64,000 bases of DNA. Origin: Lentzea albidocapillata (GTDB lineage Bacteria; Actinomycetota; Actinomycetes; Mycobacteriales; Pseudonocardiaceae). The stretch covers positions 62,001 to 126,000 of the forward strand of contig NZ_JOEA01000020.1 in the NCBI RefSeq assembly GCF_000719115.1. The letters run 5' to 3'. Shown here piece after piece: positions 28,259-36,841 of this stretch (positions are counted from its first letter, which is position 1; every line of letters begins with the position of its first letter). Both the position numbers and the translations under genes were made by a program. Under the pieces are notes generated by a model. It was not told the DNA's origin. It saw only the letters and a list, made by a program, of their open reading frames with translations, and did no database searches.

Positions 28259-29176
28259 CCGGTACTTCTCCGGATCGGCGTTCACGGTCGCGCCCGCCAT
28301 CCGCGGCTTCACGACGTCGTCCCACCAGTGGCCCCAGTCGGGCTGCGAGCCGTCGAGGTCGGTGAACCCGTACTCGCGCTTGAGCTTCCACGACGAGAGG
28401 CACTGCCCGGCGAACCGCTTGCGGTCCTTGTCGGCCGCGAGGTGCGCGAGGCCGCGCCCGAGGTAGTGCGGCGTCTCGGACAACGCGTAGTCCGGCACCT
28501 TCTCGATCGCGTCACGCCAGTTCGCCTCGGTGACGCCGAAACCCTCCAGCATCTGCTCGGACCGCAGGAACCCCGGCGTGGCCGCGACCGCCGTCACGTT
28601 CGGGTGGTCCTTCAGGTCCTTCGCCAGCACCTCACCGAACCGGCGCACCGAGCTCTTCACCGCGTCGTACGAGAGGTTCACGAAGTACGCCTCGCCGTCC
28701 TCGCCGTCGGTCACCTCGACCACGAGCCCGTCGTCGGACCTGATCAGGATCGGCATGAGCTTGTGCAACGCCACGAGGTGCGTCTCGACGCCGTTGCGCC
28801 ACATGTGCAACTGCTTGTCGAGGTCGTGTTCCCAGAACTTGCCCCACTCGACGAGGTTCTCGCCGCCCCACGCGTTGTCGATGAAGATGTCGAGCCTGTC
28901 GATCCTCGCGGCGAGAGCGTCCACATCGGACGGATTCGTGAGGTCGCAGCGGACCGCGATCCCCTTGCCGCCGGCCGCGTCCACGAGTTCGGCGGTCTCC
29001 TCGATCGTCTCCGACCGCCCGATCTCGGACTGCTGCGTCCGCGTGGTCCGGCCGGCGACGAACACCGTCGCCCCCGCCGCCCCCAGTTCCACGGCGATCG
29101 CCCGTCCCGCACCGCGCGTGGCGCCGGTGACGACCGCGACCTTCCCGCTCAGATCGGGATTACTTCTTGCCGACAC
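28256..29176 (-). CDS. Short-chain dehydrogenase/reductase
   Basis: A 306-aa NAD(P)-dependent oxidoreductase. The Rossmann motif VVTGATRGAGRA is near residue 15. The cofactor segment VFVAGRTT favours NADP. The catalytic region is atypical: LSYDAVKSSVRRFGE supplies Tyr-x-x-x-Lys, and IDNAWGG replaces the usual NNAG. GTG 29176 is chosen; it overlaps the upstream oxidoreductase gene by 17 nt. Substrate unknown. Confidence 0.85.
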   Translation of the reverse strand: MSARSNPDLSGKVAVVTGATRGAGRAIAVELGAAGATVFVAGRTTRTQQSEIGRSETIEETAELVDAAGGKGIAVRCDLTNPSDVDALAARIDRLDIFIDNAWGGENLVEWGKFWEHDLDKQLHMWRNGVETHLVALHKLMPILIRSDDGLVVEVTDGEDGEAYFVNLSYDAVKSSVRRFGEVLAKDLKDHPNVTAVAATPGFLRSEQMLEGFGVTEANWRDAIEKVPDYALSETPHYLGRGLAHLAADKDRKRFAGQCLSSWKLKREYGFTDLDGSQPDWGHWWDDVVKPRMAGATVNADPEKYR

Positions 29177-29633
29177 GGCGAGTTCCCCTTCCCTCGTGCC
29201 AGGAGAGGACGACCATCCCGTCGCCCTCGACGGTGAGCTGCACGACCTCGGTGACGTCGAACCGGAACAGGTCGAACTCACCCGGATCCCAGCCGGTGCG
29301 CTCGAACAGGTCCTTCAGGTAGTCGGTCTTGTCGGTCCAGAACTCGGCGGTGCCGCTGATCTTCGCGTCACCCGCCTCCGTCATCGACGCGGTCGTGGTC
29401 ATGCAGTGCAGCGCGAACCTCGGGTCGCGCCGCAGGTCCTTCGACTTCAACGAGTCCGGCATCGTGCCCGCCCACAGTTCGCCGCGGGCGAAGTCCGGTT
29501 CCACACCGCTGATCCGCGGTGAGCCGTCCTTGCGCAGCGTCGCGATCAACGCATGCCGGTCCGCGGCGAACCGGCCCTGCACGAACGCGGCCATGTCGGG
29601 CTGTTCGGCCGCGAACTCCGCCCAGGTAGCCAT
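29160..29633 (-). CDS. Pyridoxamine-5'-phosphate-oxidase-like split-barrel protein
   Basis: A 157-aa FMN or F420-binding split-barrel protein. Motifs: ALIATLRKDGSPRISGVEPDF at about 27-47 and LRRDPRFALHC, with a central KISGTAEFW strand. Exact flavin is not determinable. Middle gene of a tetR-oxidoreductase-SDR operon; its ATG overlaps the TetR stop by one base. Confidence 0.85.
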   Translation of the reverse strand: MATWAEFAAEQPDMAAFVQGRFAADRHALIATLRKDGSPRISGVEPDFARGELWAGTMPDSLKSKDLRRDPRFALHCMTTTASMTEAGDAKISGTAEFWTDKTDYLKDLFERTGWDPGEFDLFRFDVTEVVQLTVEGDGMVVLSWHEGRGTRRVGKK

Positions 29634-30160
29634 CAGCGCATCCCTTTCAGCACTAGGTCGATGTCCTCGGCCGTGCGTGCCAGCAGGTCGCCGCGCGGTC
29701 GCACCGACCAGTCCATCGAGATCCCGTAGACGAGCGCGGCGAGGACGCGCGCCGCGTTGGACGGCAATCCCTCGGCCGCGCAGAGGACTTCCAGCTCTTC
29801 TTCCAGCACCGCGTAGTGCCGGGCCAGCAGCGCGCGCAGTTCCGGGTCGATCAGGTCGACCCCGAGTTGTGCCAGGTTGTTCGTCGCCACCACCGGGTCG
29901 GCGAGCCGGTCGAACCAGGTCAGCAGCGCCTCGCGGACGGTGCCGGCCTCGCGCATCCTGCGGGCGACCTCCTCGGTGCCCGCCTTCGTGAGTGCCTGCA
30001 GCAGCCCGCTCTTGGACCCGAACCGCTTCGCCACCGCGCCGACCGACACCCCGGCCTCCGCCGCCACGTCCGCGACGGTGAACTCCGGTCCACGCCGGTC
30101 GATGACGGCCGCGACGGCGTTCAGGATCCGTTCGTCGGTGATGGTGCGAGGTCGTGCCAC
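29633..30160 (-). CDS. TetR-family repressor
   Basis: A 175-aa regulator: N-terminal helix-turn-helix VADVAAEAGVSVGAVAKRFGSKSGLLQAL, then a C-terminal helical ligand domain. GTG 30160 is chosen; the perfect dyad at 30164-30187 lies just upstream. It heads an operon with the split-barrel protein and the SDR, which it probably represses together with the divergent HAD gene. Confidence 0.9.
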   Translation of the reverse strand: MARPRTITDERILNAVAAVIDRRGPEFTVADVAAEAGVSVGAVAKRFGSKSGLLQALTKAGTEEVARRMREAGTVREALLTWFDRLADPVVATNNLAQLGVDLIDPELRALLARHYAVLEEELEVLCAAEGLPSNAARVLAALVYGISMDWSVRPRGDLLARTAEDIDLVLKGMR

Positions 30161-30163
30161 GTA

Positions 30164-30187
30164 GTTAGTGAACCACAATTCACTAAC
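30164..30187. promoter_or_regulatory. TetR operator
   Basis: GTTAGTGAA (30164-30172) and TTCACTAAC (30179-30187) form a perfect 9-bp dyad with 6-nt spacer, directly between the divergent tetR and HAD genes and overlapping where the tetR transcript must start. Confidence 0.75.
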
Positions 30188-30208
30188 CTTCGCATAGGGT
30201 GGCGTCAC

Positions 30209-30994
30209 GTGACCTGGAGACCGCGCCTGGTGGCGCTGGACATTGACGGAACCCTGACCGCTGTCGGCTCGAACGACATCTCGCCCGCCGTGAAGGCGGC
30301 CATCACGCGCGCCACCGAACACGGTGCCGTCGTCGTGCTCTGCACCGGCCGCAGCCTCGTCGGCATCAGTGCGGTAGCCCCGCAACTGCCTGCCTCATAT
30401 GCCATCTGCTCGAACGGCGCGGTGTGGTGGGACCCGGCGCTGGACGAGGTGACCAAGCGCGTGACGTTCGACCCCGGACCGACCATCAAGACGTTGCAGG
30501 CGCTGCTGCCCGGCGCCGTGTTCGCGGTCGAGCAGACCGGTGTCGGCAACCTGTCGCTGGGCGAGTTCCTGCCCGGTGACCTGTGGGGTGCGACGACTCA
30601 GGTGACGTTCGAGGAGATGGCGGTGCCGACCTCGCGACTGGTCATGCGCTGGCTGGACCGCACACCGGCCGAGCTGGCGTTCGCCGTGCGCGAGCTGGAA
30701 CTGCCCGGCATCGCGTGGTCCGTCGACCACACCGAGGCGTGGCTGACCGCGGTGCCTCCGGAGGTCTCGAAGGGCTCGGCACTCGACGAGCTCTGTGCGC
30801 AGCTGGACATCAGGGTCTCGGACGCGCTCGCGATCGGTGACGGGTCCAACGACGTCGAGATGCTGAAGTGGGCGGGGCTCGGCGTCGCGATGGGCCAGGC
30901 GCCGGCGCACGTACAGGCGGTGGCGGACGAGGTGGCGCCGACCGTGCTGGAGGACGGCGCCGCCCAGGTGCTCGACCGCTTCTTCGCCGGCTAG
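30209..30994 (+). CDS. HAD-superfamily phosphatase (Cof type)
   Basis: A 261-aa hydrolase: motif I ALDIDGTLT at about 9-17, motif II CTGRS, motif III KGSAL and motif IV IGDGSNDVEMLKWAG. A cap domain lies between motifs II and III (Cof/C2 type). It dephosphorylates sugar phosphates or related metabolites in this family. GTG 30209 follows TAGGGT by 8 nt, so it looks leaderless. The 3' end overlaps the next convergent gene by 4 nt. Confidence 0.9.
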   Translation: MTWRPRLVALDIDGTLTAVGSNDISPAVKAAITRATEHGAVVVLCTGRSLVGISAVAPQLPASYAICSNGAVWWDPALDEVTKRVTFDPGPTIKTLQALLPGAVFAVEQTGVGNLSLGEFLPGDLWGATTQVTFEEMAVPTSRLVMRWLDRTPAELAFAVRELELPGIAWSVDHTEAWLTAVPPEVSKGSALDELCAQLDIRVSDALAIGDGSNDVEMLKWAGLGVAMGQAPAHVQAVADEVAPTVLEDGAAQVLDRFFAG

Positions 30995-31434
30995 TCGGAG
31001 ACGTTCTGCACGGCGACGACCTTGCCGACCTTCACCCGCACGACCATCTCGCCGGGCACGCCGTTGCGGTCGGCGTACTCGTCGGCGCGGTCGGCGCCCA
31101 TGTAGCGCGCGGCGGTGCGGCCCGCCCAGTACTTGAGCTGGTCCGGGTCCTCGTCGATCACGGCCTGGCCGGTGATGGTGACGAAGTTGAACGGCGGCCT
31201 CTCGTCGTCGAAGCACAGGGCCACGCGGCCGTCGCGCAGGATCGACTTGCCCTTGACCGTGTCGCGGGCGGTCAGGAAGACGACGTCCGGGCCGTCGAGG
31301 TCGACCCAGACCGGGGCGATGTGCGGTGAGCCGTCCTTGCGGGTGACCGCGAGCTTGGCGGTGCGGGCGGGTTTGGCCAGGACGAACTCGCGCCACCAGC
31401 CGTCCGGGGCTTCCGTGTATCCCATGTGGCTCAT
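30991..31434 (-). CDS. F420/FMN-dependent split-barrel oxidoreductase (PPOX class)
   Basis: A 147-aa protein with the actinobacterial PPOX pattern: AKLAVTRKDGSPHIAPVWVDLDG, a central KGKSILRDGRVALCFDDE and NFVTITGQAVI. Many such actinobacterial proteins use F420, which is an inference here. ATG 31434. Single gene. Confidence 0.88.
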   Translation of the reverse strand: MSHMGYTEAPDGWWREFVLAKPARTAKLAVTRKDGSPHIAPVWVDLDGPDVVFLTARDTVKGKSILRDGRVALCFDDERPPFNFVTITGQAVIDEDPDQLKYWAGRTAARYMGADRADEYADRNGVPGEMVVRVKVGKVVAVQNVSD

Positions 31435-31555
31435 TCAACTACGACGGAGGTAGCACCACCGGACGACGGAAGTTGACGCACGCGCAGACCGCAGGCCGAT
31501 GTGGCAGGACCCCTCGGAACGTCAAAGTAGTCCCATCACCGAGAGGGGACAGCCA

Positions 31556-32467
31556 ATGATCGAGGCAATCGGCCTCACCAAGAGATACGGCAGGACGGTC
31601 GCGGTCGACGACCTGTCGTTCACCGTCCAACCTGGACGGGTGACCGGATTCCTCGGTCCGAACGGCGCCGGCAAGTCGACCACCATGCGCATGATCCTGG
31701 GGCTCGACCGTCCGACGGCAGGCCGCGTGCTGATCGACGGAAAGCCCTACACCGAGTTGCACCGTCCACTGCAGACGGTCGGTGCGCTGCTCGACGCCAA
31801 GTGGGTTCACCCGAACCGCTCCGCCCGCGCTCACCTGCGCTGGCTCGCCAAGTCCAACGGCCTGCCGGACAACCGCGTGGACGCGGTGCTGGAGGCCGTC
31901 GGTCTCACGCAGGTCGCCGGCAAGAACGCCGGCGGGTTCTCGCTCGGCATGTCGCAGCGGCTGGGGATCGCGGCGGCACTGCTCGGCGACCCGAAGGTGT
32001 TGCTGTTCGACGAGCCGGTCAACGGCCTCGACCCGGAGGGCATCCTCTGGATCCGCACGTTCATGCAGAACCTCGCCGCAGAGGGCCGCACGGTCCTGGT
32101 GTCGAGCCACCTGCTGTCGGAGATGGCCGTGACGGCCAGCGAGCTCATCGTGATCGGCCGGGGGAAGCTGATCACGCAGAGCACCACGCAGGAGTTCATC
32201 GACAGCGCAACGGGTAACACCGTCCTCGTGCGCAGCCCTCAGCTCTTCAAGCTCGGCCCGCTGCTCGTCGACAAGGGCTTCACCGTTCGTGACGGTGCGG
32301 ACGGCGCGTTGTCCGTATCGGGTGCAACCAGTGACCAGATCGGTGACATCGCCGGTGCCAACGGTGTCGTCCTGCACGAGTTGAGCCCCCAGCGTGGTTC
32401 GCTCGAAGAGGCGTTCATGCAGCTGACCGGTGATGCTGTCGAGTACCACGCAGAGATCGGGAAGTGA
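31556..32467 (+). CDS. ABC exporter ATP-binding protein 1
   Basis: A 303-aa ATPase: Walker A GPNGAGKST near 38-46, signature LGMSQRLG (degenerate LSGGQ), Walker B VLLFDEPVNGLDPEG, switch SSHLLSEM, and a C-terminal regulatory extension ending SLEEAFMQLTGDAVEYHA. This layout is typical of drug/lantibiotic-type exporters. ATG 31556 has GAGAGG upstream (31541-31546). Its stop overlaps the permease start by 4 nt. About 65% of residues look identical to the ATPase at 33321. Confidence 0.93.
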   Translation: MIEAIGLTKRYGRTVAVDDLSFTVQPGRVTGFLGPNGAGKSTTMRMILGLDRPTAGRVLIDGKPYTELHRPLQTVGALLDAKWVHPNRSARAHLRWLAKSNGLPDNRVDAVLEAVGLTQVAGKNAGGFSLGMSQRLGIAAALLGDPKVLLFDEPVNGLDPEGILWIRTFMQNLAAEGRTVLVSSHLLSEMAVTASELIVIGRGKLITQSTTQEFIDSATGNTVLVRSPQLFKLGPLLVDKGFTVRDGADGALSVSGATSDQIGDIAGANGVVLHELSPQRGSLEEAFMQLTGDAVEYHAEIGK

Positions 32468-33228
32468 GTCTGATGACCCTGTTGGCAGTTGAGAGAATCA
32501 AGCTCTTCTCGACCCGCTCGCCGTACTGGTGCAGCGCGCTCGCCCTGATCCTGGGTGTCGGACTCACCGCGATCATCGCGGCCTCGACCGACAACGGCCA
32601 GTTGTCCCTCGGAGTCACGCAGTTCGGCAGCAGCCAGCTCGCGCTGTCCGTCGTGCTGGTGATGGCGGCCCTCGCGGTCACGACCGAGTACCGCTTCAGC
32701 ACGATCCGCGCGACGTTCCTCGCGGTGCCGAACCGGACGTCCGCGCTGGTCGCGAAGACCGTCGTGGTGGCGTTCATCGCCGGTGTCCTCGGTGAGATCA
32801 TCGCGTTCGGCTCGGTGGGCATGGCGAAGCTGTTGTCGCCCGCCTCGGACCTCGCGATCAACACGAGCGGTGAGTGGCGGCACGTCGCGGGCGTCGGCCT
32901 GCTCTACGGGATCGGCGCGATCATCGCGATCGCGGTCGGCATCCTGGTCCGGCAGACCGCCGGTGCCGTGGCCATCCTGCTGGTCTGGAACATGCTGCTC
33001 GAAGGCCTGATCGGGATCATCCCCAAGGTCGGCGTGAAGATCCAGGCGTGGCTGCCCTTCATGAACGCCAACCACTTCCTGCAGCTCGGCGGCGGCGACG
33101 CGGCCGAACAGGCGGGGGCGGGCATCGACTTCAAGCTGAGCCAGTGGGGATCGCTGGCCTACTTCGCCGGTATCGCCATCGCGATGCTGGTGGTCGCACT
33201 GATCGTCGCGAAGCGGCGGGACGCGTGA
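32464..33228 (+). CDS. ABC exporter permease (ABC-2 type)
   Basis: A 254-aa protein with six transmembrane segments. It opens with an amphipathic stretch VERIKLFSTRSPYW and has TTEYRFSTIRATFLAVPNR, typical of ABC-2 subunits that pair with the upstream ATPase. GTG 32464 is translationally coupled. Cargo unknown. Confidence 0.88.
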   Translation: MSLMTLLAVERIKLFSTRSPYWCSALALILGVGLTAIIAASTDNGQLSLGVTQFGSSQLALSVVLVMAALAVTTEYRFSTIRATFLAVPNRTSALVAKTVVVAFIAGVLGEIIAFGSVGMAKLLSPASDLAINTSGEWRHVAGVGLLYGIGAIIAIAVGILVRQTAGAVAILLVWNMLLEGLIGIIPKVGVKIQAWLPFMNANHFLQLGGGDAAEQAGAGIDFKLSQWGSLAYFAGIAIAMLVVALIVAKRRDA

Positions 33229-33254
33229 CCTGTTCCGAATAAGGGGGAGAGGGG

Positions 33255-33284
33255 CCTGGGTCATCCGTCGGGGGGTGACCCAGG
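33255..33284 (+). terminator. Stem-loop between the permease and second ATPase genes
   Basis: CCTGGGTCA / TGACCCAGG, 9-bp perfect stem with 12-nt loop, then TCCCTGTCAG. Possible attenuator or terminator separating the second ATPase from the transporter operon. Confidence 0.55.
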
Positions 33285-33320
33285 TCCCTGTCAGTTCTGT
33301 CGAGCGAACCGGGAGAGGTC

Positions 33321-34223
33321 ATGATCGAAGCAGTGCGGTTGCAGAAGCACTACGGCAGGACGAAGGCCGTCGACGACCTGTCGTTCACCGTCCAGCCGGG
33401 CCGCGTCACGGGCTTCCTCGGCCCGAACGGCGCCGGCAAGTCCACGACGATGCGGATGATCCTCGGCCTCGACACCCCCACCGCCGGCGACGTCAGGATC
33501 GACGGGCAGCACTACGCCCAGCTCAAGCAGCCGTTGCGCAAGGTCGGCGCGCTGCTCGACGCGAAGTGGGTGCACCCCAACCGTTCCGCGCGATCGCACC
33601 TCAAGTGGCTCGCCGTCTCGAACAAGATCCCGGTCAGCCGGGTGCAGGAAGTGCTGGAGGTCGTCGGCCTCACCGAGGTCGCGCACAAGAACGCCGGTGG
33701 CTTCTCGCTCGGCATGTCGCAGCGGCTCGGCATCGCGGGCGCGTTGCTCGGCGACCCCGAGGTGCTGCTGTTCGACGAGCCGGTCAACGGCCTCGACCCC
33801 GAGGGCATCCTCTGGATCCGGCAGTTCATGCACCGGCTCGCGAACGAGGGCCGCACGGTGTTCGTGTCGAGCCACCTGCTGTCCGAGATGGCGCAGACCG
33901 CCCAGGACCTCATCGTCATCGGCAAGGGTCAGCTGATCGCGCAGACCTCCACCGAGCAGTTCATCAACGACGCCACCCAGGACACCGTCCGGGTGCGGTC
34001 ACCGCACGCCGCGAAGCTGCGCGAGATCCTCGCGGCGCACGCCACGGTGACCGACGACTCGGCGAGCGGAAGCCTGGTGGTGCACGGGATTCCGGCGCAG
34101 CAGATCGGTGAGCTCGCGGCGGAGAACCAGATCGTGCTGCACGAGCTCAGCCCTCAGCGCGGTTCGCTGGAGGAGGCCTTCATGCAGCTCACCAAGGAGT
34201 CGGTGGAGTATCACGCGCACTGA
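33321..34223 (+). CDS. ABC exporter ATP-binding protein 2 (paralogue without permease)
   Basis: A 300-aa close paralogue of the ATPase at 31556. Shared blocks include the entire Walker A region, KWVHPNRSAR, the signature LGMSQRLG and PQRGSLEEAFMQLT. ATG 33321 has GGGAGAGG upstream (33310-33317). No permease follows; the next gene is a convergent protease overlapping its 3' end by 35 nt. It may share the permease at 32464 or be left over from a duplication. Confidence 0.9.
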   Translation: MIEAVRLQKHYGRTKAVDDLSFTVQPGRVTGFLGPNGAGKSTTMRMILGLDTPTAGDVRIDGQHYAQLKQPLRKVGALLDAKWVHPNRSARSHLKWLAVSNKIPVSRVQEVLEVVGLTEVAHKNAGGFSLGMSQRLGIAGALLGDPEVLLFDEPVNGLDPEGILWIRQFMHRLANEGRTVFVSSHLLSEMAQTAQDLIVIGKGQLIAQTSTEQFINDATQDTVRVRSPHAAKLREILAAHATVTDDSASGSLVVHGIPAQQIGELAAENQIVLHELSPQRGSLEEAFMQLTKESVEYHAH

Positions 34224-35358
34224 CGGGCTTGGGGCGCCGTGACCTGATGGCGGGCAACACGATCAGCAGCCCGGTCATCACGGCGGTGCCGCCCGCGACG
34301 GCGGCGACGAACGGCAGCCGGTCCTCCACGTCGACCGGCTGCTGGGGACGCTGGGCAGCGAGTGTCGGAGTCGGTCGCGTGGTCGAGGGTGGCGGCGGCA
34401 GCAGCGGATTGCGTTCCACCGGCGGGAGTTGCGCGGTGAGCGCGCCCATCGGGTTGACCATGCCGAACCCGGTCGCCTCGTCCCGGCCGGGCTCCGCCAG
34501 GTCGGTCGCGGTCTTGACCAGCGCGTTGACGACGTCCTTCGCCGCCATGTCCGGGTGCTTCGCGCGGACCAGCGCGGCGACGCCGGACACGATCGCCGAC
34601 GCCGCGCTCGTGCCGTCCATCTCGGCATAACCGCTGGCGTAGACGCTTTGCGGCGCGATGGTCACGATGCCCACCGCCGGAGCCGCGAGCACCGTGTCCG
34701 CGCCGACGTTGGACGACGCCCAGGGCTTGCCTTCCTTGTTCGTGCCCGCGACCGCGATCACGCCGTTGATGTTGGCGGGCGCGGAGACCTCCTTGCCGTC
34801 GTTGCCGGTGGCGGCGACGAGGACGACGTCCTTCTCGATCGCGTAGTTCACGGCCTTGACCAGCGTCGGCGTCATCGAGCTGGAGAAGCCCAGCGACAGG
34901 TTGACGACCTTGGCGCCGTGGTCGGCGGCCCACCTGATGCTCTCGGCGACGGCGTCGAGCCCGAACTGCTCCTTCTCGTCGGCGCTGGCGATCGGCAGGA
35001 TCTTGGCGCCGGGCGCGATGCCCAGCGCCCCGCCGTCCCGGCCGGTCGCGGCGATGATCCCGGCCATCCCGGTGCCGTGGCCATCGGCGTCGGTCGTGCC
35101 GTCGGTGCCCTTGGAACGGCCGAAGCCCGCTCCGGGCAGGACCTGTCCGGCTAGGTCGGGGTGCTTGGCGTCGACGCCGGAGTCGATCACTGCGACGATC
35201 ACGCCATCCCCGCGGGCCTGGGCCTGCGCCGAGTAGACGTCGAGCGCGTCGAGGTGCCACTCCTGCTCCTCGATCGTCTGTGCGGCGAGCAGCAACGGCA
35301 GCGCGACGGCGAGCGCGGAGACCAGGTGCACGTCAGCTACATCGTGTTTCCACGTCAC
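34189..35358 (-). CDS. Subtilisin-family (S8) membrane-anchored protease, mycosin-like
   Basis: A 389-aa exported serine protease. N-terminal signal (LVSALAVALPLLLAAQ); catalytic Asp in VAVIDSGVD, His in GHGTGMAG and Ser in DGTSAASA. A proline-rich linker (ERNPLLPPPPSTTRP) and a C-terminal transmembrane helix (FVAAVAGGTAVMTGLLIVLPA) complete the mycosin-like layout. No ESX/type VII secretion genes are nearby. Start GTG 35358; GTG 35331 is an alternative. Confidence 0.85.
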   Translation of the reverse strand: MTWKHDVADVHLVSALAVALPLLLAAQTIEEQEWHLDALDVYSAQAQARGDGVIVAVIDSGVDAKHPDLAGQVLPGAGFGRSKGTDGTTDADGHGTGMAGIIAATGRDGGALGIAPGAKILPIASADEKEQFGLDAVAESIRWAADHGAKVVNLSLGFSSSMTPTLVKAVNYAIEKDVVLVAATGNDGKEVSAPANINGVIAVAGTNKEGKPWASSNVGADTVLAAPAVGIVTIAPQSVYASGYAEMDGTSAASAIVSGVAALVRAKHPDMAAKDVVNALVKTATDLAEPGRDEATGFGMVNPMGALTAQLPPVERNPLLPPPPSTTRPTPTLAAQRPQQPVDVEDRLPFVAAVAGGTAVMTGLLIVLPAIRSRRPKPVSARDTPPTPW

Positions 35359-35486
35359 TCCGCAACGTGCCTGGCGTCACACGTTGCGTAAGGGTGCTGT
35401 TAACAAGCCGTGAAAAGCCGCAATCTGGACATCACCGGCGTTTGAGTTCACGTTCAATGGGGATATCCCCGCTGCGGAGGTGGCCA

Positions 35487-35996
35487 GTGGTCCGTGTGGA
35501 AGCAATGCTCGGCCTCGAGTGGTCCAGTGCGCTCGAAGCTCCCAACCCTGCCGAAATCGCCCTCACCCCTGCAGACGCGCGCCGTTCCTGGGTGAACCGC
35601 GCCGCCGAGAGTGAAGTCCTGACGATGTATCGCTCGGTGCGGGACGTCGAGGACGCGCCCGCGCCGTGGTGGCTGCGAGCGCTGGACCGGGGGCGGCTGC
35701 GTTCCCGTGCCGAAGGTCATGCCGTCGAGGACGCGGTGAGCGAACTGCTCTCCTCACGTCCCGGCTGGGTGTTCGTGCCCTGGGTCGACCTCGGCGAGGT
35801 CGGGTACTGGGAGTACGTGCCGTCCGAGAGCGGTGTCTACGGGCCCGCCACCCCGACAACCGTGCAGTTCACCGACTCGCACCGCGGGTTCGTGCACCTG
35901 GTTCCCGCCCATCGCGGGGCCGGTCGGCCCCAGCCCATCGACTTCACCGTTGCTGACCTGCGAGCTCAGATCGAGGACATCGAACTCATTGCCTAG
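35487..35996 (+). CDS. 169-aa soluble protein of unknown function
   Basis: GTG 35487 is chosen because GGAGG lies at 35476-35480. The protein is mixed alpha/beta, rich in Trp (WVNRAAES, APWWLRAL, PGWVFVPWVDLGEVGYWEYV), and ends DLRAQIEDIELIA. No family recognised. It lies 11 nt before trmB. Confidence 0.6.
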   Translation: MVRVEAMLGLEWSSALEAPNPAEIALTPADARRSWVNRAAESEVLTMYRSVRDVEDAPAPWWLRALDRGRLRSRAEGHAVEDAVSELLSSRPGWVFVPWVDLGEVGYWEYVPSESGVYGPATPTTVQFTDSHRGFVHLVPAHRGAGRPQPIDFTVADLRAQIEDIELIA

Positions 35997-36007
35997 ACTG
36001 TCCCGTC

Positions 36008-36709
36008 GTGACCAGGCCTGAGTTCCCCCGTTCCATCGTCAGCTTCGTCCAGCGCGGCGAGCGCATGACCGTGGGACAGGAACGTGCCTGGGACACGTAC
36101 TGGGAGAAGATGGGCAACGACGTCAAGTCGTTGCCCGAGGGGCCCCTGGACTTCGACTCGTGGTTCGGCCGCTCCGCGCCCGTGCTGCTGGAGATCGGTT
36201 CCGGCATGGGCGAGACCACCTCCCAGCTCGTGGCCGCCGCGCCCGAGCTCAACTACGTCGCCGCCGAGGTCTACAAGCCGGGACTCGCCCAGCTGCTGCT
36301 GCGCGCCGAGCACCTCGGTGGGCTCGACAACCTGCGCGTGCTGCGCGGTGACGCCGTCGACCTGCTGACCGACCACATCGCGCCCGCGTCGCTGCACGGC
36401 GTGCGGATCTTCTTCCCGGACCCGTGGCCGAAGAACAAGCACCACAAGCGCCGGCTCGTGCAGCCGGAGTTCGTGGCGCTGGTGGCGTCCCGGCTGGAGC
36501 CCGGTGGCGTGCTGCACCTCGCGACGGACTGGGAGCAGTACGCGGACCAGATGCTGGAGGTCTGTTCCGGCGAGCGGCTGCTGACCAACGTGTACGACGG
36601 CTGGGCGCCGCGGCCGGACTGGCGGCCCGTCACGAAGTTCGAACAGCGTGCGGTGAACGAGGACCGCGTCTCGCACGACCTGATGTTCCGGCGGAACGAC
36701 CTCACCTGA
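36008..36709 (+). CDS. trmB: tRNA (guanine-N7-)-methyltransferase
   Basis: A 233-aa SAM-dependent enzyme making m7G46 in tRNA. SAM-binding motif LLEIGSGMGETT (about 61-72); family signature IFFPDPWPKNKHHKRRLV and LATDWEQYADQML. GTG 36008 follows the -10 box TAGACT by 8 nt (leaderless). trmB near pckG is also the arrangement in mycobacteria. Confidence 0.96.
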   Translation: MTRPEFPRSIVSFVQRGERMTVGQERAWDTYWEKMGNDVKSLPEGPLDFDSWFGRSAPVLLEIGSGMGETTSQLVAAAPELNYVAAEVYKPGLAQLLLRAEHLGGLDNLRVLRGDAVDLLTDHIAPASLHGVRIFFPDPWPKNKHHKRRLVQPEFVALVASRLEPGGVLHLATDWEQYADQMLEVCSGERLLTNVYDGWAPRPDWRPVTKFEQRAVNEDRVSHDLMFRRNDLT

Positions 36710-36841
36710 TCGAGGTCTCAAGCCGATCGAGCGAACACCCTGGGTCTCGCATTCACTCGTTGGAGTGGCCGGTGTTGATCACCCGAAATGCCCCGAGTGG
36801 CAGTGACGCGTGAGCCTGTTCCGGGCCTAGCGTCTCGCTCC

